From Diphasiastrum complanatum (lineage: Eukaryota; Streptophyta; Lycopodiopsida; Lycopodiales; Lycopodiaceae), in assembly GCA_029204225.1 (NCBI GenBank), contig CM055102.1, forward strand, positions 26,206,922 to 26,270,921: a stretch of 64,000 bases of DNA, in the 5' to 3' direction. A program made the position numbers and the translations under genes. Position 1 is the first letter of the stretch; every line of letters begins with the position of its first letter. A model generated the notes under the pieces. That model saw only the letters and a list, made by a program, of their open reading frames with translations. It was not told where the DNA came from and made no database searches. Below are positions 39,301 through 45,139 of the stretch, in pieces.

Positions 39301-42118
39301 AGGCACGAGGCAACACGAGGTTGGCGAGGCAGAGGCACTACTAGGCGCGCGAAGCAAGGTTTCTTTTTTTAAAATTTATGACATCACGATGACGTTAGCG
39401 GCCGCCTATGTGAGACTTTTTTTTTTAAAGGTTGTCTTAGAATTTAAGGTTGTAGTGAAGTTGCCTTAAGATTAATGGCCATTCAAAATGTCTAGTTCAA
39501 TGTGGGTGTCAAAAAATTGATTCAAAATTTTGATTCATGCCCAAAATCCGGTTTCGAAATGTCCCCTTTCATACTATTGTCTCTCCCACCTTCCCAAGAG
39601 ACCTCTGAATTTCTTCAACACACAACCTCCACGAGAAAGAAACTCCATAACTTTTCCGAATCTTAGCCATTCAAAATGTAGGCTACGACCATAGCTCGAA
39701 CTAAGATTTTAATGATTTCACTACAAAGGCCATTATAGATCCAAATCCAAAAAAAATCAATACCTCCCAGAAGCCAAGATCAAGAGCTATTGATTTTAAA
39801 CATTGAATCATACAAAACGACAATGATTAATAGGTTTGAAATTGACTCAAAGCATTTTGAAGATTAAAAAATCAAGAAAACCATATAACTAGTGACTAGA
39901 TCATTCAGTAAAACGTCAAGGAAAGCACCAAATCTAATGGGAAAAGAATCTAATGCTCGGATACCAGACTTGTCGTGTGCCAATTATAGCATCCTAACAT
40001 TTCACCCAATTAGGCAAAGTCAGATAGAAATCTCCATTATTAGTGATCATTCAATACATCAAGCCTCAAACTAGAGTATGATCAGTTTTCATGTGATGGT
40101 AGGCACATTAACCACAATCTCCAAGAAAGCTCTAAAAGAGGAGCTCCAAAACACAAAAAAAAATTAAATTAGACAAATGTTGAATAGCCTCCAAATTTGC
40201 AAGACCTCCTTTATTAATAGTGGTCTTTTGTGCCTCTACTTTGAGTATGGGGCTTTATTAGGCTAAATTGGGCCTTACAACCACTATTACAAGTCCCCCC
40301 ATTCACAAATATAGTTTATGCCTTCTTATGAACTATCCTACTGACTAGTCTCGTTCTAATTTAGTGCCATGACTATTTTAACATGAGTTACTATGGAGCA
40401 CATGGGCTAATTACATGTAGGACATGACACAATTTGTCTTATGACCCCACAAATCAAGATCCTTTTGGACCCAATAGATTGTCAATAATTACTAACTTGA
40501 AAAGCCCCTAAAATATAGAAATATTTTTCTTGAATCTCCACAACTAGACCTTCCAACAGTATTATCATGCATAAACATCCTACATTTTCTTTGATTAACA
40601 AGCACAAAAGTTCCAAAAATTCTAATCAATCATATCAACTTTAGCCACGCCAAAGGAATATCGTTTCTTTATAAAAAATCAGACTTGGATCTTAGTTGTT
40701 CCAAGATACTACTAAAAAAAATTAGGAAATCTTGTATGCACTACACATATAACTCAAACGAATAGAACATTGTTTACCTTCCAATCCCTCGAGCTTGCTA
40801 TGGACTGTTTGCACACAGCCCTCGCACTTCATGTCCACCATAAACTCGGTCTGTTTACAGTAAAGAGCGCAAGAACATAAGCATTCATAGCAAAACAAAC
40901 ATTCCATTCATTTCCAAAGCTCTTTTCTAGAGTCAATCAATCAACTAATTACATCCTTGATTCTCATGGTTATGAAGGGCCGGTGCAAACTTCAAACAGA
41001 CATAATGATCAGAACCTGTTGCACCAAGACTTGTATCTATCTCTTTATTTTTCAAAAATTAAAAAACCCAAAAGTATAAAGCTAAAAAGTTAAGAAAACT
41101 CAAGAGAGCATTTAAGGATTTTATAGGACTTTTCTTGGCATAAAGTTTCAACCTTCAACTGTCCAAACGACACTAAAGTTCTTTCAACTTCAGCTTGTAC
41201 ACCAGATTCTGAATCACAGAGCCTAATCAGTATACACTTCCGGCTTCTAAATACACTTAAACTAAAGGCTTGAATTTTGATCGGGCCTTTGACTTGTACT
41301 TGCGGCATCGCATGCATGGACTCGTCCTGCTCCTCTCAAAGCATGCAAGGTCTGTGCCTCCAGTGATGCATAAACGAGGCGCTACAATATACCTAACTCA
41401 CCTCGTGATATCCCAAGATTAGTGCCAACATTGGACTTTCTTTCAAATAATTCGAAACTGAACTAAGCTAATTTATAGCGTGGGGCAAGACTCAGCCGGA
41501 AGAAATGCTACGACTCAAACACCAAAGCTATGAATATTTCACAAACAAGAGTTCTTCCTCCATAAACGTAAAGCCTAAATGTTACTTAGTCAAAAAATTA
41601 GCAACACTGCAATGATTGACATATTATGAGCTGCATTCAAATTCTACAATTAACCCTTATTCGATGCTGAGAAAGGAAATCACCACTCTTGACTTCCACT
41701 GGAGCTTGGTTGCTTGATGAACATGTACTTAATACTTATTAGAAGGCAGCGCTTTGGTCTGGATTCGCACCTGAAATTTTTGGTTCATCACGCCTTGTTC
41801 TTGTTGCACTGCCTCTTCCGTGGGGATGGCCATGCTGGCCGCTGCCAATTCCGACGTTACTGCACTAGTAAATATGGGGGATTGCGCTTGCTGCCGTCTA
41901 GAAGAAACAAGAGAGGAGGAGGAGCACGGAATGGCAAAGGGTTGCGTCAAGGCGGAGAGCTGATAGCCTGCAAATGTTTTGTATGCTGCTCCAAAATCAC
42001 GCAGACATAATGGTTGTGATGAAAAAGAGGATGACGATGCTGTTGCTAGACATGCAGCAGCTGAGACCTCCACAGCGACCAGAAGTAGCGATGGTCGCAC
42101 CAGCGCCGAGGCTCCCAT
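13097..42118 (-). CDS. CCS: Copper chaperone for Cu/Zn superoxide dismutase (five exons)
   Basis: Join on the minus strand: 42118-41771, 40850-40778, 19318-19184, 13931-13711, 13354-13097. The 1,035 bp encode 344 residues. CCS loads copper into Cu/Zn-SOD and helps form its disulfide, in plastids and cytosol. Residues 1-116 hold a Ser/Ala/Arg-rich transit peptide. Domain I (about 117-185) is Atx1-like with the copper site MKCEGC (123-128). Domain II (about 187-310) is SOD1-like, but the SOD copper ligands are replaced in [12 protein letters not shown], as in other plant CCS. Domain III ends with the copper-transfer CTC at 326-328 (KKLCTCDGT). Introns are 920, 21,459, 5,252 and 356 bp, all GT-AG, phases 0, 1, 1, 0. 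No stop or frameshift interrupts the exons, so the gene looks functional. Homology to plant CCS is recognised from motifs, not searched. Confidence 0.95.
13355..13710 (-). other. CCS: CCS intron 4 (356 bp)
   Basis: Short GT-AG intron: donor GTACGT, acceptor TCTCAG. It is the only CCS intron of ordinary plant size. No repeat was recognised in it. Confidence 0.9.
13711..13931 (-). CDS. CCS: CCS exon 4: SOD-like domain, first part
   Basis: A 221 bp exon with [40 protein letters not shown] and [11 protein letters not shown]. This is the SOD1-like domain that docks on SOD. Where SOD1 has copper-binding His in the GxHGxHxHE region, this protein has Trp-Ser-Val-Asn, so it should not be a dismutase. 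The donor after GCTGAG is GTACGT at 13710, phase 0. Confidence 0.95.
14291..15088. repeat. Microsatellite cluster, (CT)n and (CA)n
   Basis: Four dinucleotide blocks sit in 800 bp of CCS intron 3: (CT)n 14291-14363 with one A interruption, (AC)n about 14513-14539, (TC)n then (AC)n about 14857-14932, and (AC)n then (CT)n about 15016-15088. Between 14401 and 14450 TAACTTCTAACTCCTAACTCC repeats a 7-8 bp word. The open frames across the blocks are artefacts of the repeats. Confidence 0.9.
15110..15480. other. Flank of hAT fragment with GGTTCGAACC palindromes
   Basis: 15117-15185 contains several nested GGTTCGAACC-type palindromes. An acidic open stretch follows (KDEDDEDEN, about 15208-15318) with no known domain. 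It may be the 5' or internal part of the hAT element that follows. Confidence 0.35.
15481..16985 (+). pseudogene. hAT transposase, C-terminal part
   Basis: From about 15496 the frame reads [13 protein letters not shown], then [23 protein letters not shown]. After a probable short intron (about 15765-15858, acceptor CAACAG) it continues [20 protein letters not shown] and [10 protein letters not shown]. This is the hAT dimerisation domain near the C-terminus. An acidic tail follows ([12 protein letters not shown]). Near 16362-16368 the frame shifts to another that carries [13 protein letters not shown] and a Thr/Pro-rich end stopping at 16983. It is inserted antisense in CCS intron 3. BED finger and DDE/DUF659 core are absent here, so it is inactive. 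Confidence 0.85.
17050..17270 (-). repeat. Copia leader repeats, related to 27200-27800
   Basis: Short imperfect repeats (for example GAACCTGTACCAGCCGCCCTC, GAACCTGCACCAACTGC) lie just inside the PBS of the adjacent LTR on the minus strand. Read on the minus strand they resemble the repeats between 5' LTR and gag in copia C. This is therefore the untranslated leader of the same family. Confidence 0.55.
17312..17951 (-). repeat. Copia LTR with PPT on one side and PBS on the other
   Basis: The LTR (about 640 bp) runs TGTTAGAAAT to GATTCTAACA on the minus strand. Immediately after it (17311 downwards) is TGGTATCATAGCC, a tRNA-iMet PBS. Immediately before it (17952-17962) is a purine run AAGGAGGG, a PPT. 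It shares with the copia C LTR the promoter-proximal words CAGTCTCTATAAGAGCA and the end TTAGTCTACTCCGA. Normally a 5' LTR has a PBS only and a 3' LTR a PPT only; both flanks suggest a middle LTR left by recombination. It contains an (AAG)n run at 17555-17579. Confidence 0.75.
17952..19183 (-). other. Unclassified sequence next to CCS exon 3
   Basis: On the minus strand this would be the internal 3' part of the element whose PPT lies at 17952-17962. Open frames occur at 18320-18787 and 18684-19055 (the latter with [19 protein letters not shown]), but no retroviral domain is recognisable. It could be an accessory region of a non-autonomous element or simply decayed. Confidence 0.3.
19184..19318 (-). 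CDS. CCS: CCS exon 3: end of domain I
   Basis: A 135 bp exon encoding [18 protein letters not shown] through to GQGMKE, the second half of the Atx1-like fold, ending with the linker LIGQG. Acceptor CATGCAG|GAGTG, donor GAAG|GTAAAT at 19184/19183, phase 1. The split codon gives Asp with exon 4, matching the usual linker before domain II. It sits between a hAT fragment and copia LTR-related sequence, yet is undamaged. Confidence 0.95.
19839..20648 (+). pseudogene. hAT transposase N-terminal part, left half of the gene split by gypsy A
   Basis: The ATG at 19839 follows an acceptor-like GTTTTGCAG at about 19783-19791. It opens with MPIVGRGMW and then a BED-type zinc finger ([20 protein letters not shown]). 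After decayed linker sequence, 20560-20640 reads [18 protein letters not shown], a conserved hAT segment, and [11 protein letters not shown] in another frame. The coding sequence stops abruptly at about 20648 and resumes near 32998 beyond gypsy A. Stops and frameshifts make it non-functional. Confidence 0.8.
20649..21065 (-). repeat. 3' LTR of gypsy A
   Basis: It starts on the minus strand with TGTTAGGGACCC directly after a purine-rich PPT. Its other end is set at about 20649 (TGTCGG on plus), where hAT coding sequence begins. That end is inferred because no second LTR copy was found for comparison. Confidence 0.55.
21116..21775 (-). pseudogene. Gypsy A integrase C-terminus and chromodomain
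   Basis: 21775-21550 reads [22 protein letters not shown] and [12 protein letters not shown], the end of the integrase core and the GPY-like region. 21301-21116 carries [16 protein letters not shown], a chromodomain, which in chromoviruses steers integration to marked chromatin. Between them the frame is broken. It continues directly from 26788 across element B. Confidence 0.85.
21776..22133 (-). repeat. 3' LTR of gypsy B
   Basis: A 358 bp LTR. On plus it runs TGTAATAGATCC to GAGCTCGTAACA. It differs from the 5' LTR at about 11 positions by eye (about 3%), so the insertion is fairly recent. It contains tandem GCCACGTGGCACTGACGTGG wording. The PPT (AAGGGGGAGGG on minus) is adjacent. Confidence 0.93.
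22140..24818 (-). pseudogene. Gypsy B pol: RT, RNase H, broken integrase, chromodomain
   Basis: From high to low coordinate: zinc knuckle [15 protein letters not shown] (24818), then without any protease the RT ([34 protein letters not shown]; a break near 24150; [13 protein letters not shown]; catalytic [10 protein letters not shown]). RNase H follows ([34 protein letters not shown]; 23290-22990). Integrase begins [19 protein letters not shown] and jumps from DRLTKMA to [10 protein letters not shown], deleting most of the core. A chromodomain ([19 protein letters not shown]) with an upstream TGA ends near 22160. Frame breaks show that it is dead. Confidence 0.88.
24850..25538 (-). pseudogene. 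Gypsy B gag
   Basis: Starts [14 protein letters not shown] at 25538. An in-frame TAA follows after about 37 codons. The frame then continues [31 protein letters not shown] and [14 protein letters not shown], the retrotransposon gag domain, ending in a basic stretch [13 protein letters not shown] at about 24924. Gag would form the particle. It is shorter than usual, apparently from an internal deletion. Confidence 0.8.
26430..26787 (-). repeat. 5' LTR of gypsy B
   Basis: The 358 bp partner of 21776-22133. On the minus strand it is followed by C and then TGGTATCAGAGCC, the primer-binding site. Confidence 0.93.
26788..26863 (-). pseudogene. Gypsy A integrase, middle piece between B and C
   Basis: 76 bp reading [17 protein letters not shown] on minus, the integrase segment after the DGQTE-type motif. 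It is bounded by element B on the left (TSD CTTTC) and copia C on the right (TSD TGTCT). This sliver shows that both insertions hit the same gene about 75 bp apart. Confidence 0.9.
26864..27197 (+). repeat. 5' LTR of copia C, 3' end missing
   Basis: Begins TGTTAGGAATTAATGG and parallels the 3' LTR up to GTGTGAGTA at 27197. There it jumps into leader repeats, losing the TTAGTCTACTCCGA...CTAACA end and the PBS. Relative to the 3' LTR there is also a 7 bp indel near CAGTCTC. Confidence 0.85.
27198..27840 (+). repeat. Minisatellite-like leader of copia C
   Basis: The words CTGGACAGG, GGCAGTA and GTGGAGGTCAC recur every 20-60 bp in varying order, giving a loosely periodic leader between LTR and gag. 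No long open frame is present. Similar sequence lies at 17050-17270 next to the related LTR. Confidence 0.7.
27847..28440 (+). pseudogene. Copia C gag (UBN2 domain)
   Basis: Starts [10 protein letters not shown], then stop codons within the first 40 codons. [14 protein letters not shown] marks the start of copia gag. The open part from 27979 includes [28 protein letters not shown] and [13 protein letters not shown], all typical gag. The zinc knuckle is missing; sequence passes straight into integrase. Confidence 0.88.
28441..29445 (+). pseudogene. Copia C integrase
   Basis: A near-intact integrase core: LVHTD then a stop, [68 protein letters not shown] and [12 protein letters not shown]. The catalytic Asp, Asp and Glu are visible (HTD, SDKGGEF, VAERKN). 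The C-terminal tail (about 29160-29445) is Ser/Pro-rich and ends SSYKELRH. One internal TAA near 28497 breaks the frame. RT and RNase H do not follow. Confidence 0.88.
29611..29999 (+). repeat. 3' LTR of copia C
   Basis: A 389 bp LTR with matched ends TGTTAGGAATT and AATTCTAACA, preceded by a run of eight G. The likely promoter is CTCTATAAGAGCA near 29836. It shares its 3' portion with the LTR at 17312-17951. Confidence 0.92.
30000..30619 (-). pseudogene. Gypsy A integrase N-terminus and core
   Basis: 30619-30300 holds the HHCC zinc region ([33 protein letters not shown]). 30293-30000 holds the core start [30 protein letters not shown], and [13 protein letters not shown] with a catalytic Asp. 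It is cut at ESDGQT by copia C and resumes at 26863. A frameshift lies near 30290. Confidence 0.9.
30650..31311 (-). pseudogene. Gypsy A end of RT and RNase H
   Basis: Starts [14 protein letters not shown], then [13 protein letters not shown] and [15 protein letters not shown] (end of RT and connection). After 31027 come decayed RNase H words ([16 protein letters not shown]). Stops and shifts are frequent. It is joined directly to the RT N-terminus at about 31310, so the catalytic RT palm is missing. Confidence 0.8.
31300..31790 (-). pseudogene. Gypsy A protease and start of RT
   Basis: [19 protein letters not shown] is the end of the aspartic protease domain. [15 protein letters not shown] and [18 protein letters not shown] are the RT entry. 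The next bases shift frame into the far end of RT, a deletion at a small ACCATGG direct repeat. Confidence 0.8.
31791..32208 (-). pseudogene. Gypsy A gag-protease linker, decayed
   Basis: Between gag and protease the minus strand shows broken pieces consistent with protease start and zinc-finger linker. [16 protein letters not shown]-like wording is readable near 31950-31880 in one frame. No continuous frame survives. Confidence 0.5.
32209..32916 (-). pseudogene. Gypsy A gag
   Basis: ATG at 32916 ([19 protein letters not shown]). The main block reads [47 protein letters not shown] and [16 protein letters not shown], a retrotransposon gag domain. Two stops near the N-terminus (about 32850 and 32765) disrupt it. 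Confidence 0.82.
32998..34670 (+). pseudogene. hAT transposase, right half (DUF659 and later)
   Basis: Resumes the gene broken at 20648: [18 protein letters not shown], then a probable intron ending TTTTGCAG at about 33248. [17 protein letters not shown] and [11 protein letters not shown] with [12 protein letters not shown] form the DUF659 part of the hAT RNase H-like core, including catalytic-region Asp. Later words are [16 protein letters not shown] and [15 protein letters not shown] with [11 protein letters not shown]. The end reads [11 protein letters not shown] at about 34565-34600, before the dimerisation domain, which is missing. It contains several frame breaks. Confidence 0.85.
34671..35176. 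other. Gene-free DNA between hAT pieces
   Basis: 34750-34880 repeats short words around GAGGTGA, AAGGTGA and GTTGCCACTTGG. No domain was recognised. It may be hAT non-coding sequence. TTTGTTTGCAG at about 35148-35158 looks like the acceptor before the BED exon that follows. Confidence 0.4.
35177..35320 (+). pseudogene. hAT N-terminal BED finger, second copy
   Basis: The start at about 35180 reads [14 protein letters not shown], then [20 protein letters not shown], closely matching 19839-20003 (including the preceding intron acceptor and GTCGACACG leader). It stops soon after at TAG. It is the same hAT family, and the remaining transposase is replaced by gypsy sequence. Confidence 0.75.
35342..35988 (+). 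pseudogene. Gypsy integrase end and chromodomain (plus strand)
   Basis: Readable words are [36 protein letters not shown] (GPY module) and HPVFKF. A decayed chromodomain follows, then the purine tract AAAGGGGGAGGGCA. Many stops. Only the 3' end of this element remains; it is truncated on the left against the hAT piece. Confidence 0.75.
35989..36175 (+). repeat. Partial 3' LTR of the gypsy piece
   Basis: Begins TGTTACATACCC right after the PPT. The right end is not defined; sequence changes character near 36175. Confidence 0.5.
36176..36761. other. Flank of a hAT fragment: CGATTCG palindromes and (GA)n
   Basis: 36170-36250 repeats CGATTCG/CGAATCG in both orientations. A (GA)26 run follows at 36298-36350, then GA-rich sequence. 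At 36600-36700 the word TTAGAAGTTAG repeats, like the TAACTTCTAACTCC repeats at 14401-14450. The layout (palindromes, dinucleotide run, then hAT) resembles that before the hAT piece at 15.5 kb. Confidence 0.45.
36762..37010 (+). pseudogene. hAT BED-type zinc finger, third copy
   Basis: ATG at 36762 reads [19 protein letters not shown] then TKRCTCRD, a TGA, and in the same frame [18 protein letters not shown]. The spacing of Cys and His fits a BED finger. The DNA-binding domain differs from the MPVRGRG type, so this is another hAT lineage. Nothing further of the transposase is visible. Confidence 0.65.
37330..37720 (-). pseudogene. Copia integrase fragment
   Basis: Minus strand: [47 protein letters not shown] and [17 protein letters not shown]. 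The Asp in SEKGGE is lost (Glu), while the Glu of VAERKN is kept. At least two frameshifts. It is joined at about 37715 to gypsy protease sequence. Confidence 0.85.
37716..38420 (-). pseudogene. Gypsy gag-protease fragment
   Basis: Words on the minus strand include [16 protein letters not shown] (gag tail, 38330-38240) and [20 protein letters not shown] (end of protease, about 37800-37740). Stops separate them. The RT expected next is replaced by copia integrase, a chimeric junction. Confidence 0.65.
38421..39970. other. Decayed retroelement DNA in CCS intron 2
   Basis: No clear domain. 38421-38900 may be the gag of the adjacent gypsy piece, unreadable. 39275-39355 repeats GGCGAGGC/GAGGCA words. 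39860-39970 is the PBS-proximal leader shared with 6890-6991. Confidence 0.4.
39971..40429 (-). repeat. LTR, same family as 6992-7402
   Basis: A 459 bp stretch with mirrored ends TGTCGTG and CATGACA. On minus it is followed by AGTC and TGGTATCCGAGCATTAG, a PBS-like site. It lies in CCS intron 2, about 350 bp from exon 2. Confidence 0.7.
40778..40850 (-). CDS. CCS: CCS exon 2: copper-binding motif
   Basis: A 73 bp exon beginning [13 protein letters not shown], which carries the MxCxxC copper site of the Atx1-like domain. The acceptor is ...AAACAG at 40851 and the donor GAAG|GTAAAC at 40778/40777, phase 1. The split Gly codon is completed by exon 3. Its small size and its position 21 kb from exon 3 make it easy to miss by automatic annotation. 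Confidence 0.95.
40851..41770 (-). other. CCS: CCS intron 1 (920 bp)
   Basis: GT-AG intron between the transit-peptide exon and the copper-site exon. No transposon domain was recognised; it is ordinary A/T-rich sequence. Confidence 0.85.
41771..42118 (-). CDS. CCS: CCS exon 1: transit peptide
   Basis: ATG at 42118, 116 codons, donor CAG|GTGCGA at 41771/41770, phase 0. The N-terminus is rich in Ser, Ala and hydroxylated residues with few acidic ones ([20 protein letters not shown]), typical of a chloroplast transit peptide. A second in-frame Met at residue 96 (MAIPTEEAV), just before domain I, would give a cytosolic form by leaky scanning or an alternative start. Known plant CCS genes use such a dual start. 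Which start is used cannot be seen from the sequence. Confidence 0.9.
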
Positions 42119-42147
42119 GTCCCAGTTCTCCCCCCGCTCTCGCTCTC

Positions 42148-42190
<43 letters not shown>

Positions 42191-42260
42191 TCACAATATT
42201 ATTGCTATTTTTATGTTCACAACCCTAAAAAAAACCCTAACCCTAAAAAAGGTAAACCCT
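42119..42260 (-). promoter_or_regulatory. CCS: CCS 5' leader with GA tract and telo-box sequence
   Basis: Directly upstream of the CCS ATG the minus strand is GA-rich ((GA)14 at 42160-42187 with GAGC units). It then carries telomere-like CCCTAA repeats in plus orientation (AAACCCTAACCCTAAA, about 42228-42245). GA tracts and telo-boxes are common near transcription starts of plant housekeeping genes. No clear TATA box was placed. Confidence 0.5.
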
Positions 42261-42534
42261 TAACAACACTTACTCTCTTTCCCTCCTTTGCAAACTCTTT
42301 TGCCAGTTTCCGTTAATTTCTACGCCCTAAACTTAAAGAACCCTCGGAAACAACAAAAAATTTCAACAATTAAGAATTTGAAGCCCCCTAGAAGCCTCAA
42401 CATAGCCCTCAACTTTTTCATGGTGACCATCATGGGATTAGAATAAGCCAAAATTTGTTTTTATCCTTCACATACCTAAGAATATGCTTAGTTGGTTTCC
42501 AATGTGACTAGTTCAAGTGTATGCATAAATTCAC
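42261..42534. other. CCS upstream region
   Basis: A/T-rich sequence with no recognisable element, followed by a copia RT fragment. The CCS promoter must lie here or in the leader. Confidence 0.4.
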
Positions 42535-43090
42535 TTACTGATCCACGACATAGCAAATATCCTGTCTAGTAATTTTTGAATAGATAAGACTTTCCACTAG
42601 AAAACAATACTCAATAGCATCAAAAGATTTACTAACATCATACTTTGAGAGTTTTGCGATAACTTCAATAGAAGTAGATGATACCTTATTATCCTCCATG
42701 CAAAATCTCTTGAGTAACTCAACAACATACTTTGTTTGAATAAGTGCAATTCCTTGATCGCTTTGCCAGACGTCCACACCTAAGCATTAATGCATCATGT
42801 CCGAATTTGTCATCTCAAATTTTCCACAAAGATTTGCTTTTACTTCCTTCACCAGATTATCATCACTACTAAGAATGATCGAATCATCCACATAAACTAC
42901 TATAAAGAGTATAGAACCATCCTTGATAAGAATGTATATGTTGCAACATGATGAAGTACACACAAAACCTTGGCTTCTAAAATATTTATCAATGCGTTCA
43001 TACCAAGCACAAGGAGCCTGCTTCAAGCAATACAAAGCTTTATGTAAATTGCATAGCTTTCCCTCTTCTCCCTATATCACAAAGCCATCA
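42535..43090 (-). pseudogene. Copia reverse transcriptase fragment
   Basis: Minus strand: KLHKALYCLKQAPCAWYERI, FIVVYVDDSIILSSDD (catalytic YVDD) and SNSDMM/GVDVWQSDQGIALIQTKYVVELL in adjoining frames, ending SKITRQDICYVVDQ. This is the second half of copia RT up to the RNase H boundary. It has a frame break near 42785. It lies about 400 bp upstream of the CCS ATG. Confidence 0.88.
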
Positions 43091-43213
43091 AGTTGTGCCT
43101 ATATTTTTTTTCATCCAAACTGTCTTTAAGAAATGTAGATTTAACATCTGTCTATGAACTTTTCATTCAAATTTAGCTGCTAAGGCAAATAAAAGTATCA
43201 AATTAGTCCATTT

Positions 43214-44208
43214 TGTCGAATTTCAATCCTATCCATCCCTTATCTTATTGTTAATCTAGATCCATTCATTAGCCGTATGTAAATACTTGTACAGTCGCAC
43301 ACTCTGTAGAAATACACTTGCTTTCTAATAGTCTACAGAAATACAAAGAAATTGATGATAGTGTTCTGTCGACTCAGCCGACACCGACTATTCGGCCACC
43401 CTTCGACTATTCAGCCGACCTCGACTATTCGTCGGACACATTGACTATACATTCGACACTAACTATTTGTTGGACATTGACAAATTGACTTTACCAATTA
43501 GTCATATGTCACTACCAACTCTAATAGTCCACTCGAACATTCGGCGGCTCAACAGTACCTTCACCACGACCAGACAGAATCTCCAACAGAATCAGATACT
43601 GTCTGAATGCGACTGTCAACAACAATGCCTTAATCCTATTTGTAAATTAAATACTAAGCATTCTCTTCATTAGTTAGCCATGTGTATATATCCAGCAACT
43701 CATTAGTTGCTCGGTTAGAACTTTTAGCAGATCAATCGAACATCCAGAGCGCAATTGTTTTGTTCTTTCTCTCCGTTATCACAAAGTATTGTTTCAGAAA
43801 GAACGCGACTCTGTCTGCATTCGGACTGTATTTCTTCACGACTCAATAATCAATGTTCCAGTAATCTAGGTCGTGTATATTGTATTGAATGCTTATTTTA
43901 TTTCTGTTCTAATTGATTCTTGTTTGCAGATAAAACTTATTTGTAGATTAAAATTGTCTCCTATGACTGATAGTCAAAGTCGATTGTGACGTTCTAATTC
44001 CCGCACTTAATATGCTTCCGCAAAGCTAATTTTAAATAAATCCACTTCGTGCATGGCTATGGAATCGACCGTATAGATCGAGTGACTTCGAAGTTGTGAT
44101 CAAGTAGGGCAGACTTCAATATGTCGAAGTCTACCTAACGTAGTTGCATCACCGAGGATTCTCCACTCGCTTCTCTTTGTCGCGACGTTCACACACCGAA
44201 TTTCAACA
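43214..44208 (+). repeat. 5' LTR of copia element D
   Basis: A 995 bp LTR from TGTCGAATTTC to TTTCAACA, followed at 44209 by TGGTATCAGAGCCAGG, a perfect tRNA-iMet PBS. Its first ~200 bp match the start of the 3' copy at 52849. 43367-43470 carries a run of GCCGAC/CGACTATTC words. Confidence 0.88.
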
Positions 44209-44391
44209 TGGTATCAGAGCCAGGTTTCTACTCTCTGATTCTATTAAAGTGAATTTAGAGCTTACATTATCAGAACGATTTTTCTGATAAAGAGTAGACA
44301 CTTACTATAGTTGTTTCCAGTCATACAGTCTACTATTTGCATACACTCATCCTAAACTTCTGAAAGGATTCGAAATCACAGTTTGCTCTAA

Positions 44392-45130
44392 TGGTAGACA
44401 AACTCGATGGTTCGAATTACCACTTATGGAAATAAGATGAGAGTAATACTGATGGCCAAGGAGCTTTACTACTTCCCAGTGTCAATGAGCAAGCCATTTC
44501 CAAGTGGAAGCTCAATGATGGCAAGACTTTCGTCTTGATCACCCTTAACATCTCCGACACATAGATTGGCCACATCAAACAAGCCCAATCTTCGAAAGAA
44601 GCTTGGGATATATTGAACACACTCTACGAAGTGAGAGATGTCACTTCAAGGCTATATCTGAGGAGAAAGTTCTTCTCACTCAAAATGTCAGAAGGTGATT
44701 TTGTTTAGAATCACATTAATCAATTCAAGACTCTATTAGAGCAAATGGCGACAATAGGTTCAATGATCGAAGACTCTAACGCTATAATGACCCTATTGTC
44801 TAGTCTGTCATCCTCATATAAAAGTTGGGTGATGATTATTTCCACACACTCAGATATTACATTGTCCATAGTCATAATCATGCTGCTGCAAGAGGAAACA
44901 AGGAGGAATGGAACATCCTCATCCTCCATCAACTACTCGCATTATTCTCAAGAAAGTACACCAAGAAGCAATAGAAGAAGAAAGTTGTCAAACAAATCGA
45001 CACCAATTATAAACAGTCACAAAAGGTCTAGAATATACAACCTGCTCAAAACAAGAAGAGACTCTTCTGCAAGTACTACAAGAGGACAAACCATGAAATT
45101 CAGGATTGTCGGATCTTGAAGTTTAAGTCA
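44392..45130 (+). pseudogene. Copia D gag
   Basis: MVDKLDGSNYHLW, then ISKWKLNDGKTFVLI, KEAWDILNTLYEV, LRRKFFSLKM and LLSSLSSSYKSWV: the UBN2-type copia gag. The zinc knuckle reads CKYYKRTNHEIQDC, with Tyr for the second Cys. Several stops and a shift near 44430. It is related to the gag pieces at 5.5 kb and 45.4 kb. Confidence 0.88.
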
Positions 45131-45139
45131 CTACGTCTT

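Larger units (their letters stand above)
19319..40777 (-). other. CCS: CCS intron 2 (21,459 bp), filled with nested transposons
   Basis: Donor GTAAAC at 40777, acceptor CCATGCAG ending at 19319. The contents are listed separately: a hAT gene split by gypsy A, which holds gypsy B and copia C; two more hAT N-terminal fragments; a gypsy 3' end; a copia-integrase/gypsy-protease chimera; and an LTR at 39971-40429. Exons on both sides are intact and in phase, so splicing across this distance is presumably maintained. Confidence 0.9.

Noticed and set aside
41800-42118. A miR398 target site in the CCS transcript
   Set aside because: CCS is a known miR398 target in some plants, but the nearest wording in exon 1 (GTGGAGGTCTCAG) has too many mismatches to support it.
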